In this document: one piece after another, positions 1 to 6,612 of the stretch
Position numbering within the stretch: the stretch's first letter is position 1
Layout of the letters: each line of letters starts with the position of its first letter
Assembly: GCA_903827735.1 (NCBI GenBank)
Contig: CAIKJM010000450.1
Span: 1-10,480 of the forward strand
Direction of reading: 5' to 3'
DNA: 10,480 nucleotides
Source: an uncultured Rhodanobacter sp.
GTDB taxonomy: Bacteria > Pseudomonadota > Gammaproteobacteria > Xanthomonadales > Rhodanobacteraceae
Notes under the pieces: model-generated
Seen by the model: only the letters and a program-made list of their open reading frames with translations
Told to the model about the DNA's origin: nothing
Database searches by the model: none
Program-made: the position numbers and the translations under genes

Positions 1-1782
1 CGCTTTATCGCGCTGGGCCTGGCTGGCTTCGCGCTGGCGGCTTGCGGACACAAGGACAAGGACGCGCCACTGGCGTTTGCGCCGGCCGACACACCGTACG
101 TAGTGGCCAATCTGGACGTGCTGGACGACGACACGCGCAAGGCGCTGCTGACGCAGGCCGATATGCAGCTGCCTTCGCAGCTGGCGCAGCTCAACGCCGC
201 CGCCGATCAGATGGCCAAGAAAGATCCCGATGGCGCGCGGCTGATGCACGCGCTGGTTGCCGAATTCAACGGCAAGACGATCGAGACCTTCGCGCAGAAT
301 GCCGGCCTCGATCTCAAAGGCTACTCCGCGCTCTACGGTATCGGCCTGTCGCCGGTGCTGCGCATCGGCCTGAGCGATCCGAAAGCCTTCGACGGCTTTG
401 TCGGCCGGCTGGAAACCGCCTACGGCAAGAAGCTCGACGTCGCCAGCGTCGGCGCACAGAGCTATCGCAAGTACACTTTTACCAGCTCCGGCACTCAAGC
501 CATTCTGGCCATGGTCGGCAAGCAGGCCGTGCTGACATTAGTGCCTGCGGACGTTACACCGGCGCTGCTGCGTCAGGCGCTCGGCCTGGATCGGCCGGAA
601 AAGAGCCTGCAGGATGACGGCCGCCTGGCGACGCTGGCCAAGGACAAGGGCTATCAGAACTGGGTGGTCGGCGATCTCGACCTGACCCGCGCGCTGCCGT
701 TGGCCATCAGCGGTAGCGACCCGCTGTTCGCTTCGATCATCAAGGCACACGCCGCGGCGGAGTCGGCTAAGACTGGCGAACCGGTCGCCAATCAGCTGCA
801 GACCTCGCCCAGCTGCGCGCCTGAAGCGACCCGCATTGCGGCGCGCGTGCCGGCCATCAGCTTCGGCTACACCCAGCTTGATACGGGCCACCAGAACGTG
901 CGTTTCGACATCGCGCTGGCCGACGACATCAGCAAGGCCTTCTCCGATCTGAAAGTCGAGCTGCCCGGCCTCGGTAGCGCCGGTACCGCACCTTTTGACG
1001 GCAGCATCGCGCTGCCGGTAGCGCAGCTGCGCACATTCTGGTCGGCGCAAGCCGATGCGGTGGCCGCCAAGCCGTTCACCTGCCCGGCCCTGACCGATCT
1101 CAACGACGGCTTCGCCAAGATCGCTCCGGCGATGCAGAAAGCGGCGATCCCACCGTTCGGCGACATGCTCGGCCTGCGCATCGCGCTGGACACGCTGGCT
1201 CCCGCTAAGGATGGCGGCATGCCGGTCTTCACCGGCCGCATCGTGCTCGGTAGCAACAACCCGACCGGCCTGCTGGCGATGAGCCAGATGATGGTGCCGG
1301 CACTGGCGCAGCTGAAGCTCACACCTAACGGACCGCCCGCGGCGCTGCCCAAGGACATGGCCAGCATGCTCGGCCAGCCGGCTTGGATCGCGCTGGGCGA
1401 CAAGGCCGTTGCCATCGGCATCGGCGCCGGCGAAGACGCGCAGCTGGCCGACACGCTGAAAGCACCGACCGGCGACACCGGCCGTACCGCCCGCATGCAC
1501 CTGACCGGCGCGATGTATCTGACATGGCTACAGTTGATGGAAGCCAAGGCCGACAGCCTTTCCGCCACCGCTGCTGCACTGGCCAAGAATAATGACGACC
1601 CTTCCATCGACGGCGCCGACGCCGGCACGGATGACCCGGCCCAGATCGCGGCCGATGCGGCGCGCTCGAAAGCGCAGTTTGATGCAATGAAGGCGCAGGC
1701 TGCGCGTGTCAACAGTATCGATGCGGAAACGCATGTGGAAGCCGACGGCATGGTGATCACCAGCCAAACCACCTTGAAATAG
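1..1782 (+). CDS. Large lipoprotein of unknown function (5' end outside window)
   Basis: The frame is open from the first base to a TAG at 1780-1782, giving 593 visible residues, so the true start lies upstream. The visible N-terminus is a hydrophobic stretch ending in the lipobox LAAC, with the lipidated Cys at 43-45. It is followed by Gly-His-Lys-Asp-Lys-Asp. The +2 residue is not Asp, which fits outer-membrane sorting. A GTG at 103 is in frame but would discard the signal peptide, so I reject it as the start. The mature protein opens with P-A-D-T-P-Y-V-x-A-N-L-D. This resembles the first beta strand of DUF3352-like envelope proteins, but the resemblance is only impressionistic. Two cysteines (residues 272 and 361, window numbering) could form a disulfide. 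Near the C-terminus is an Asp/Ala-rich, probably helical stretch (about residues 520-575). No catalytic motif or named domain is recognised. Codon use is like that of its neighbours, and a terminator follows directly. Confidence 0.85.
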   Translation, partial: RFIALGLAGFALAACGHKDKDAPLAFAPADTPYVVANLDVLDDDTRKALLTQADMQLPSQLAQLNAAADQMAKKDPDGARLMHALVAEFNGKTIETFAQNAGLDLKGYSALYGIGLSPVLRIGLSDPKAFDGFVGRLETAYGKKLDVASVGAQSYRKYTFTSSGTQAILAMVGKQAVLTLVPADVTPALLRQALGLDRPEKSLQDDGRLATLAKDKGYQNWVVGDLDLTRALPLAISGSDPLFASIIKAHAAAESAKTGEPVANQLQTSPSCAPEATRIAARVPAISFGYTQLDTGHQNVRFDIALADDISKAFSDLKVELPGLGSAGTAPFDGSIALPVAQLRTFWSAQADAVAAKPFTCPALTDLNDGFAKIAPAMQKAAIPPFGDMLGLRIALDTLAPAKDGGMPVFTGRIVLGSNNPTGLLAMSQMMVPALAQLKLTPNGPPAALPKDMASMLGQPAWIALGDKAVAIGIGAGEDAQLADTLKAPTGDTGRTARMHLTGAMYLTWLQLMEAKADSLSATAAALAKNNDDPSIDGADAGTDDPAQIAADAARSKAQFDAMKAQAARVNSIDAETHVEADGMVITSQTTLK

Positions 1783-1807
1783 AGCGACCGCTTATAACCG
1801 TGACAGC

Positions 1808-1839
1808 AAAACCGGAGTGCCAGCGCTCCGGTTTTTTTT
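1808..1839 (+). terminator. Rho-independent terminator after the lipoprotein gene
   Basis: The arm ACCGGAG (1811-1817) pairs exactly with CTCCGGT (1826-1832) around an 8-nt loop. The stem can extend by three A-T pairs (1808-1810 with 1833-1835). Eight consecutive T residues follow (1832-1839). It lies 26 bp after the stop codon and separates this gene from the BON gene. Confidence 0.9.
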
Positions 1840-1958
1840 CGCGGATTTTCTGCGCCGTCACCGGCCAGGGCAAAGCGGAGGACACGTCGCGAAACGCTCT
1901 GCGCTCCAGATCACAGCTTCGATCACTTGCTGAACCGAATCACCGCACCGCCACATCA

Positions 1959-1987
1959 TTTTCACGCATCGACTGTTGCCATATACC
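1959..1987 (+). promoter_or_regulatory. Possible sigma70-like promoter for the BON gene
   Basis: TTTTCA (1959-1964) and TATACC (1982-1987) are 17 bp apart, and each matches 4 of 6 consensus bases. Transcription would start near 1994 and leave a leader of about 60 nt before the ATG at 2056. The gene must have its own promoter because a strong terminator lies just upstream. The hexamers are weak, and two GATCAC copies 12 bp apart (1909-1914, 1921-1926) lie further upstream with no known role. Confidence 0.3.
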
Positions 1988-2005
1988 CCACGGGAGCCGG
2001 CAACA
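1974..2005. repeat. 7-bp inverted repeat around the BON promoter/leader
   Basis: TGTTGCC (1974-1980) is the exact reverse complement of GGCAACA (1999-2005), with 18 nt between the arms. The proposed -10 hexamer lies between the arms. It could be an operator or a weak leader hairpin, or it could be chance. The regulatory role is inference only. Confidence 0.3.
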
Positions 2006-2055
2006 ACGGCATCCAACTGTCGTTTTGACAGACTTCCACCACCAAGGAGATAGCC

Positions 2056-2430
2056 ATGCGTACACGTTCACTGATTCGTAGCAGCCTTATTGCCGCCGGC
2101 CTGATGGTCGCCTTCGCAGCTGTTCCGGTTAGCCAGGTCATGGCCCAGGATTCGGCGACCTCCAATCAGACGGTGCCGGAAAAGGCCGCTGATGGCCTGA
2201 TCACCACCAAGATCAAATCCGTGCTGGCCACCACCAAGGGCATCAAGTCCACCGATATCTCGGTGACCACGGTCGAAGGCGCAGTGACCCTGACCGGCAC
2301 TGCTACCAGCAGCAAGGAAAAGGCGCACGTAGTCCGCGTGACCAAGAAAGTGAAGGGCGTGAAGAGCGTAGACGCATCTGGCGTGACCGTCGCAGCGGCC
2401 CCGGCCTCGGGCTCCAGCAGCGGCATGTAA
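2056..2430 (+). CDS. Secreted single-BON-domain protein
   Basis: A 124-aa protein whose ATG follows a strong AAGGAG (2044-2049) at 6 nt spacing. It has a basic N-terminus (R2, R4, R8), a hydrophobic core and a signal-peptidase I site V-M-A|Q-D after residue 30, so it should be periplasmic. Residues about 44-112 form one BON domain. The pattern is a first helix (AADGLITTKIKSVLA), then a strand-turn-strand with V-E-G-A-V-T-L-T-G-T, then a second helix with conserved K-K-V-K-G-V-K-S-V. BON domains occur in OsmY and similar osmotic or envelope-stress proteins and are thought to bind membranes or phospholipid. OsmY itself has two copies, this protein only one. A flexible Ala/Ser/Gly tail ends it. 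The gene is monocistronic, with terminators on both sides. Its exact role, perhaps envelope stress, is inferred from the family. Confidence 0.9.
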   Translation: MRTRSLIRSSLIAAGLMVAFAAVPVSQVMAQDSATSNQTVPEKAADGLITTKIKSVLATTKGIKSTDISVTTVEGAVTLTGTATSSKEKAHVVRVTKKVKGVKSVDASGVTVAAAPASGSSSGM

Positions 2431-2461
2431 TGAGCTAGTCCGCGCCGTCACAACGTTGCGA

Positions 2462-2505
2462 TAGCCAAAGAAAAAGGAGCCGCCAGGCTCCTTTTTCTTT
2501 GGCTA
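2462..2505. terminator. Strong, possibly bidirectional terminator after the BON gene
   Basis: TAGCCAAAGAAAAAGGAGC (2462-2480) is perfectly complementary to 2487-2505 across the 6-nt loop CGCCAG, a 19-bp stem. The GC-rich core GGAGC/GCTCC is followed by TTTTTCTTT on the + strand and by the same tract on the - strand, so it could stop RNA polymerase from both sides. It starts 31 bp after the BON stop codon. Confidence 0.9.
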
Positions 2506-2575
2506 ACTTCCCCCTCCCCACTAGCGGCCGCAAAGGCTTTGAAAAACTCGGCAGACGTCACGTAAAGGACCTATC

Positions 2576-2600
2576 GCCTGCAATAGCCTGCAATAGCCTG
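2576..2600. repeat. Short tandem repeat, 10-bp unit, 2.5 copies
   Basis: GCCTGCAATA occurs twice in exact tandem, followed by a further GCCTG. It lies in the 303-bp spacer between the BON and hydrolase genes. I see no gene in that spacer, only the terminator, this repeat and a possible -10 element. Confidence 0.7.
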
Positions 2601-2623
2601 CAGCAAGCTGACCGCCGCAAAAA

Positions 2624-2634
2624 TATGGTAGCGC
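2624..2634 (+). promoter_or_regulatory. Possible -10 element for the hydrolase gene
   Basis: TATGGTAGCGC is preceded by an A run. It matches TAAGGTAGCGC upstream of proC (6579-6589) at 10 of 11 positions. Transcription from here would give a leader of about 98 nt. No convincing -35 hexamer is seen at 16-18 bp, so this rests on the shared motif alone. Confidence 0.3.
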
Positions 2635-2733
2635 AATCATTTAAGCAGCGATAGCATCGGCATGCCGCTTTATCAACCTCGAGCCGGGCCGCAAGCTGCC
2701 TGGCATATCGACCAGCCGTGACAGGGGAACACC

Positions 2734-3861
2734 ATGAACAACCAAGCCTTTGATTTCGCTGACGCCAACGCCCGCCGGGTTGTAAGCCTTGGCAGTTCCA
2801 TCCGTCACGGACTGATGGGCGCTGGTTTGGCGGCCGCGATCGCGCTTGCGCCGTGCCTCGCATTTGCTCAGACCAACGAGGGATCGGGGCCGCGGCAAGA
2901 ACCGGCCAAGACCCTGCCCGTGCCATATGCCGATATCAGTCCCGGCATGCAGAAACTGATCGCCGGACCGCTCAATCCCGACTGGAACGACCAGTGGAAG
3001 ACTGGCGCAGAAGCACGCGCCTACGCCAACAAGCAGGCCGCCGGGGCGGTAAAAACCATACCGGGGATGCTGCAACGCCTGCACGTATCGGTCAAACCGG
3101 CGGTGATGGCAGGAGTGAAGGTTTTCGTCGTCACGCCGGAGACCATTCCAGCAGAGAATCGCGACAAGGTGCTGATCCACGTCCATGGCGGATGTTATGT
3201 GCTGTTTCCCGGCGAGTCGGGTACGACCGAGGCGATCATGATGGCCGGATTCGGTCACTACAAGGTGATCTCGGTCGACTACCGGATGCCGCCCGAGGCA
3301 TATTTTCCGGTAGCGCTGGACGATGCCGTCGCGGTCTACAAAGACGTGCTCAAGACCACGCCGGCCAAGAACATTGCCTTTTTCGGCACCTCCGCCGGCG
3401 GTGCGCTCACGCTGGAGATGGTGCTTCGTGCCCGCGCCGAAGGATTACCCGTGCCTGGAGCGATTGCGCCCGGTACGCCGATGTCCGACGTCACCAAAAC
3501 CGGCGACAGCTTTCAGACCAATGAAAAGGTCGACAACGTGCTCGTCTCCCGCGACGGCTTCTGCGACGCCGGCACGATCATTTACGCGCACGGCCACGAC
3601 CTGAAAGACCCGCTGCTATCGCCGGTCTACGGCGACATGCACGGATTTCCCCCGGCGATTTTGACCACCGGCACTCGCGACCTGCTGCTGAGCAACACCG
3701 TGAGGGTGCATCGCAACTTGCTCCGAGCCGGCGTGGAAGCCCAGCTCGAGGTGTTCGAGGGCGAGTCGCACGCGCAGTATCAGTTCGACGATCAGTTGCC
3801 CGAGACCAAAGAAGCGTTCGAGGAAATCGCGAGCTTCTTCGGGAAGCATCTGGGCCACTGA
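2734..3861 (+). CDS. Exported alpha/beta hydrolase (HSL/esterase-lipase type)
   Basis: A 375-aa serine esterase/lipase-like protein of the bacterial hormone-sensitive-lipase group, which usually hydrolyses short acyl esters; the substrate here is unknown. The oxyanion-hole motif is H151-G-G-C-Y. The nucleophile is S220 in G-T-S-A-G-G, the acid is probably D316 in G-T-R-D-L-L-L, and the base is H346 in G-E-S-H-A-Q-Y. The usual motif is HGGG, so Cys154 replaces the third Gly, but the first two, which donate the backbone NH groups, are intact. The N-terminus is a long signal peptide: about 25 polar residues, a hydrophobic core (27-42) and cleavage at A-F-A|Q after residue 45. R14-R15 followed by two valines is a poor Tat match. 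The ATG follows AGGGGA (2723-2728). Starting at M28 would remove the positive n-region. The gene stands alone and converges on pilU with 47 bp and no visible terminator between. Confidence 0.88.
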   Translation: MNNQAFDFADANARRVVSLGSSIRHGLMGAGLAAAIALAPCLAFAQTNEGSGPRQEPAKTLPVPYADISPGMQKLIAGPLNPDWNDQWKTGAEARAYANKQAAGAVKTIPGMLQRLHVSVKPAVMAGVKVFVVTPETIPAENRDKVLIHVHGGCYVLFPGESGTTEAIMMAGFGHYKVISVDYRMPPEAYFPVALDDAVAVYKDVLKTTPAKNIAFFGTSAGGALTLEMVLRARAEGLPVPGAIAPGTPMSDVTKTGDSFQTNEKVDNVLVSRDGFCDAGTIIYAHGHDLKDPLLSPVYGDMHGFPPAILTTGTRDLLLSNTVRVHRNLLRAGVEAQLEVFEGESHAQYQFDDQLPETKEAFEEIASFFGKHLGH

Positions 3862-3908
3862 TTCCAGCCCGTCAAACGAGCCGAAATCAACGCGAGAGCC
3901 TGCACTCG

Positions 3909-5081
3909 TCAGCGGTTGAGCAGGTTACTGCCGCCGCCAAAGTTCTGCGAGCTGCGCGTTTCTTCCAGCTCCACGCCATCGAGCCCCTGTGACAGGGTAT
4001 GCGCGTCGCCCCCCTGTGCCAGCTTGATGCGCAGGCGCACCTCATTGGAGCTGTCCGCGTAGCGCAGCGCATCCTCGTAAGAGATCTCACCGGCGTGATA
4101 GAGCTCGACCAGGGATTGGTCGAACGTCTTCATGCCGAGCAGGGTCGACTCCTTCATCACTTCCTTGAGCTTGTGCAGATCGCCCTGGCGGATGTAATCC
4201 TGCACCAGCGGCGTGCCCAGCAACACTTCTACCGCGACGCGACGCGCCTTGCCATCCGGCGTTGGAATCAGCATCTGCGCCACGATGCCTTTGAGGTTCA
4301 GCGATAGATCCATCAGCAGCTGTTCGCGACGATCCTCAGTGAAGAAGTGCAGGATGCGGTCCATGGCCTGATTGGCGTTGTTCGCGTGCAGCGTGCACAG
4401 GCAGAGATGGCCCGTCTCGGAAAAGTTGATCGCGTGTTCCATCGTCTCGCGCGTGCGCACCTCGCCGATCATGATCACATCGGGCGCCTGACGCAGCGTG
4501 TTCTTCAGCGCGTTTTCCCAGCTGTCGGTATCGATGCCGAGCTCGCGCTGCGTGATGATGCAGCCCTCGTGCTTGTGCACGTACTCAATCGGATCCTCGA
4601 TGGTGATGATGTGACCGGTCGAGTTCTGGTTGCGGTAGCCGATCATCGATGCCAGCGACGTCGACTTACCGCTACGGGTGGCGCCGACGAAGATGATGAT
4701 GCCGCGCTTGGTCATCGCCAGCTGCTTGATCACCGGCGGCAGGGTCAGTTCTTCCGGCGTGGGAATCTTCGACTCGATCCGGCGCAGCACCATGCCGACG
4801 CAGTTGCGCTGGTAGAAGCAAGACACGCGGAAGCGCCCCACGCCCTGCGCCGAAATCGCGAACTGGCACTCGTGGGTTTTCTCGAACTCCTCGCGCTGTC
4901 CCGGCGTCATCACGTTGAGCACCATGTCGCGCGCCTGCTGCACGCTGAGCGGACTCTGGGTGATCGGCACGATCCGGCCCTGCACTTTCATCGACGGCGC
5001 TACACCTGCCGTGATGAACAGATCGGATGCCTTCTTGTGCACCATCAACTTCAGGAACGAGGTGAAATCAAAATCGCTCAT
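3909..5081 (-). CDS. pilU: Type IV pilus retraction ATPase PilU
   Basis: A 390-aa secretion-superfamily hexameric ATPase and PilT paralogue that acts at the inner-membrane base of the type IV pilus and helps PilT retract the fibre. The N-terminal PAS-like domain carries K-A-S-D-L-F-I-T-A-G (17-26). Then come the Walker A loop G133-A-T-R-S-G-K139-S, the Asp box T-I-E-D-P-I-E-Y (160-167), Walker B D-V-I-M-I-G-E207, and the His box T-G-H-L-C-L-C-T-L-H (223-232). The segments N-T-L-R-Q-A-P-D and L-C-T-L-H-A-N-N-A-N-Q-A separate PilU from PilT, and the long C-terminal tail past S-Y-E-D-A-L is also PilU-like. The fourth P-loop residue is Arg136 where Gly is usual, although the G-x4-G-K-S pattern is kept. 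The ATG at 5081 has a GGAG 7 nt upstream. An in-frame TTG at 5111 would add ten residues and is less likely. It lies downstream of pilT on the same strand, 100 bp apart with no terminator seen, so co-transcription is probable. Confidence 0.96.
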   Translation of the reverse strand: MSDFDFTSFLKLMVHKKASDLFITAGVAPSMKVQGRIVPITQSPLSVQQARDMVLNVMTPGQREEFEKTHECQFAISAQGVGRFRVSCFYQRNCVGMVLRRIESKIPTPEELTLPPVIKQLAMTKRGIIIFVGATRSGKSTSLASMIGYRNQNSTGHIITIEDPIEYVHKHEGCIITQRELGIDTDSWENALKNTLRQAPDVIMIGEVRTRETMEHAINFSETGHLCLCTLHANNANQAMDRILHFFTEDRREQLLMDLSLNLKGIVAQMLIPTPDGKARRVAVEVLLGTPLVQDYIRQGDLHKLKEVMKESTLLGMKTFDQSLVELYHAGEISYEDALRYADSSNEVRLRIKLAQGGDAHTLSQGLDGVELEETRSSQNFGGGSNLLNR

Positions 5082-5088
5082 GGCGACG

Positions 5089-5092
5089 CTCC
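5089..5092 (-). promoter_or_regulatory. Ribosome binding site deciding the pilU start
   Basis: On the minus strand GGAG sits 7 nt before the ATG at 5081. The alternative in-frame TTG at 5111 is directly preceded by a TAG stop (5112-5114), so the reading frame cannot extend further. Confidence 0.65.
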
Positions 5093-5114
5093 GCGAAAAC
5101 AGTAAGTGCAACTA

Positions 5115-5142
5115 GGGAACGGGGAACAAACTAAGGGGGGGG
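5115..5142. other. G-rich tract with G8 homopolymer in the pilT-pilU spacer
   Basis: On the + strand there are runs GGG (5115-5117), GGGG (5121-5124) and GGGGGGGG (5135-5142). Transcribed toward pilU, this reads as a C8 run about 54 nt before the pilU start codon. The G8 run could slip during replication, or the cluster could fold as a quadruplex with one 10-nt loop. It is non-coding, so slippage would alter only the leader. Function is unproven. Confidence 0.6.
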
Positions 5143-5181
5143 CAAGGCAAGATGCTGTCAGTGCACTGAGTCCGCCTTTGC

Positions 5182-6219
5182 TTATTTGAAGGTGTCCTTG
5201 TTCTTTGCATACGTCGAGGCTTCCTGGCGTGACACCAGGCCGCGCTTGACCAGATCCTGCAAGCACTGATCCAACGTCTGCATACCGAACTGCTGGCCGG
5301 TCTGGATCGACGAATACATTTGCGCGACCTTGTCCTCGCGGATCAGGTTACGAATCGCCGGAATACCGACCATGATCTCGTGCGCCGCGATCCGGCCGCC
5401 GCCCACTTTCTTCAGCAGCGACTGCGACACCACCGCGCGCAGCGACTCGGACAGCATCGAGCGCACCATCGGCTTTTCGCCGGCGGGGAACACGTCGATG
5501 ATGCGGTCGATGGTCTTGGCCGCCGAGCTGGTATGCACGGTGCCAAACACCAGATGGCCGGTTTCCGCGGCGGTCAGCGCCAGGCGAATGGTTTCCAGAT
5601 CGCGCAGCTCGCCAACCAGGATGTAATCGGGATCTTCGCGCAGCGCCGAACGCAGCGCTTCGTTGAAGCCCAGCGTGTCGCGATGCACTTCGCGCTGATT
5701 GACCAGGCACTTCTGCGAGGTATGCACGAATTCGATCGGGTCCTCGACCGTCAGCATGTGACCGTATTCGTTCTTGTTGATGTGGTCGACCATGGCCGCC
5801 AGCGTCGTCGACTTGCCCGAGCCGGTCGGGCCGGTCACCAGGATCAGACCCTGCGGCTGTTCGATCAGCTGCTTGAACACCGGCGGGCAGCCCAGGTCTT
5901 CCAGCGTGAGCACTTCCGACGGAATGGTACGGAACACCGCACCGGCACCGCGGTTCTGGTTGAACGCGTTGACGCGGAAGCGCGCCAGCCCCGGAATTTC
6001 GAAGGAGAAGTCGGTTTCGTAGAATTCTTCGTAATCGCGGCGCTGCTTGTCCGACATGATGTCGTACACCAGCGAGTGCACCTGCTTGTGCTCCAGCGCG
6101 GGAATATTGATGCGGCGCACGTCGCCGTCGACGCGGATCATCGGCGGCAGTCCCGCGGAAAGGTGCAAATCCGAGGCCTTGTTCTTTACCGAGAAGGCAA
6201 GCAGTTCGGCAATGTCCAT
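5182..6219 (-). CDS. pilT: Type IV pilus retraction ATPase PilT
   Basis: A 345-aa hexameric ATPase that disassembles the type IV pilus from its base and so drives twitching motility, surface sensing and DNA uptake. The length matches known PilT proteins. The N-terminal domain has K-A-S-D-L-H-L-S-A-G (14-23). The ATPase core carries Walker A G130-P-T-G-S-G-K136-S-T, Asp box T-V-E-D-P-I-E-F (158-165), Walker B D-Y-I-L-V-G-E205, and His box T-G-H-L-V-F-G-T-V-H (221-230). The C-terminal motif A-I-R-N-L-I-R-E (289-296), which the PilT literature reports as needed for retraction, is intact. The ATG has GGGGAA (6227-6232) 7 nt upstream, in the same AGGGGAACAC context as the hydrolase start. It is the first gene of the pilT-pilU pair and is transcribed away from proC. 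Confidence 0.98.
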   Translation of the reverse strand: MDIAELLAFSVKNKASDLHLSAGLPPMIRVDGDVRRINIPALEHKQVHSLVYDIMSDKQRRDYEEFYETDFSFEIPGLARFRVNAFNQNRGAGAVFRTIPSEVLTLEDLGCPPVFKQLIEQPQGLILVTGPTGSGKSTTLAAMVDHINKNEYGHMLTVEDPIEFVHTSQKCLVNQREVHRDTLGFNEALRSALREDPDYILVGELRDLETIRLALTAAETGHLVFGTVHTSSAAKTIDRIIDVFPAGEKPMVRSMLSESLRAVVSQSLLKKVGGGRIAAHEIMVGIPAIRNLIREDKVAQMYSSIQTGQQFGMQTLDQCLQDLVKRGLVSRQEASTYAKNKDTFK

Positions 6220-6257
6220 CTATGTGTTCCCCTGAACCAATCGTCTGGATGACTTGA

Positions 6258-6263
6258 ATTTTA
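6258..6263 (-). promoter_or_regulatory. pilT: Possible -10 element for pilT
   Basis: Read on the minus strand this is TAAAAT (5 of 6 to TATAAT), placing a start near 6251 and a leader of about 32 nt. No clear -35 is seen. The GC hairpin at 6268-6283 would fall in the -10/-35 spacer, where a repressor could act, but that is speculation. Confidence 0.3.
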
Positions 6264-6578
6264 TGGCGCGGCGTAAGCGCCGCATCGCGGATGGCGATGA
6301 TGTTCGCACGGATGAACGGCCGTCGCGCATGCTGCGCGCGCCGCTTGTCTGTGAACGAAGAACCCCGGATCCCCTTGCAGCTCGTTCGATACTACTCGCG
6401 CAACAGGCTGTACGGCCAGTCTTTTTCCGCGACAGCAAGGTGCATGAGGAGACCCTCGTTGCAGGATTTTCGCAAAACCGCAGCGATAACTGCCGACTCG
6501 TCGAAGCCAACCCGCCAAAGCGGCTCCGTCGCTGCTGCCAACGGCAACAGGGAAGCATCGCCAGAGGCCCGCCTCCGG

Positions 6579-6589
6579 TAAGGTAGCGC
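6579..6589 (+). promoter_or_regulatory. proC: Possible -10 element for proC
   Basis: TAAGGTAGCGC fits a TAnnnT -10 and would place the transcript start near 6591, about 29 nt before the proC ATG. The nearly identical TATGGTAGCGC occurs upstream of the hydrolase (2624-2634). No good -35 hexamer is visible. Confidence 0.35.
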
Positions 6590-6607
6590 CCTGGACAAAT
6601 GCGCTTT

Positions 6608-6612
6608 GAGGA
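6608..6612 (+). promoter_or_regulatory. proC: Ribosome binding site deciding the proC start
   Basis: GAGGA lies 7 nt before the ATG at 6620. The upstream in-frame ATG at 6599 has no such site and would add seven residues not typical of ProC. Confidence 0.75.

Noticed and set aside
538..1772. Long minus-strand open frames opposite the lipoprotein gene
   Set aside because: No start signals or recognisable motifs. The + frame has a lipobox and a terminator immediately after it.
2025..2030. Perfect TTGACA just upstream of the BON gene as a -35
   Set aside because: The matching -10 position would fall on the ribosome binding site at 2044-2050, and no TATAAT-like sequence is there.
3862..3908. 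Searched for a terminator between the convergent hydrolase and pilU genes
   Set aside because: No stable hairpin with a T tract is visible. Termination may be Rho-dependent or lie within the opposite gene.
5078..5266. Short minus-strand frame across the pilT-pilU spacer
   Set aside because: It mainly overlaps the 3' end of pilT in another frame and shows no ribosome binding site or family likeness.
5320..6252. A long open frame on the + strand opposite pilT (about 310 codons), and a similar one opposite pilU (4347-5105)
   Set aside because: Both are rich in Arg, His, Gln and Ala, lack ribosome binding sites, and lie antisense to unmistakable pilT and pilU. High GC content makes such shadow frames common.
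6254..6586. A 110-codon + strand frame in the pilT-proC gap as a possible small gene
   Set aside because: It starts at TTG without a ribosome binding site, is Arg-rich throughout and matches nothing known. It is more likely chance.
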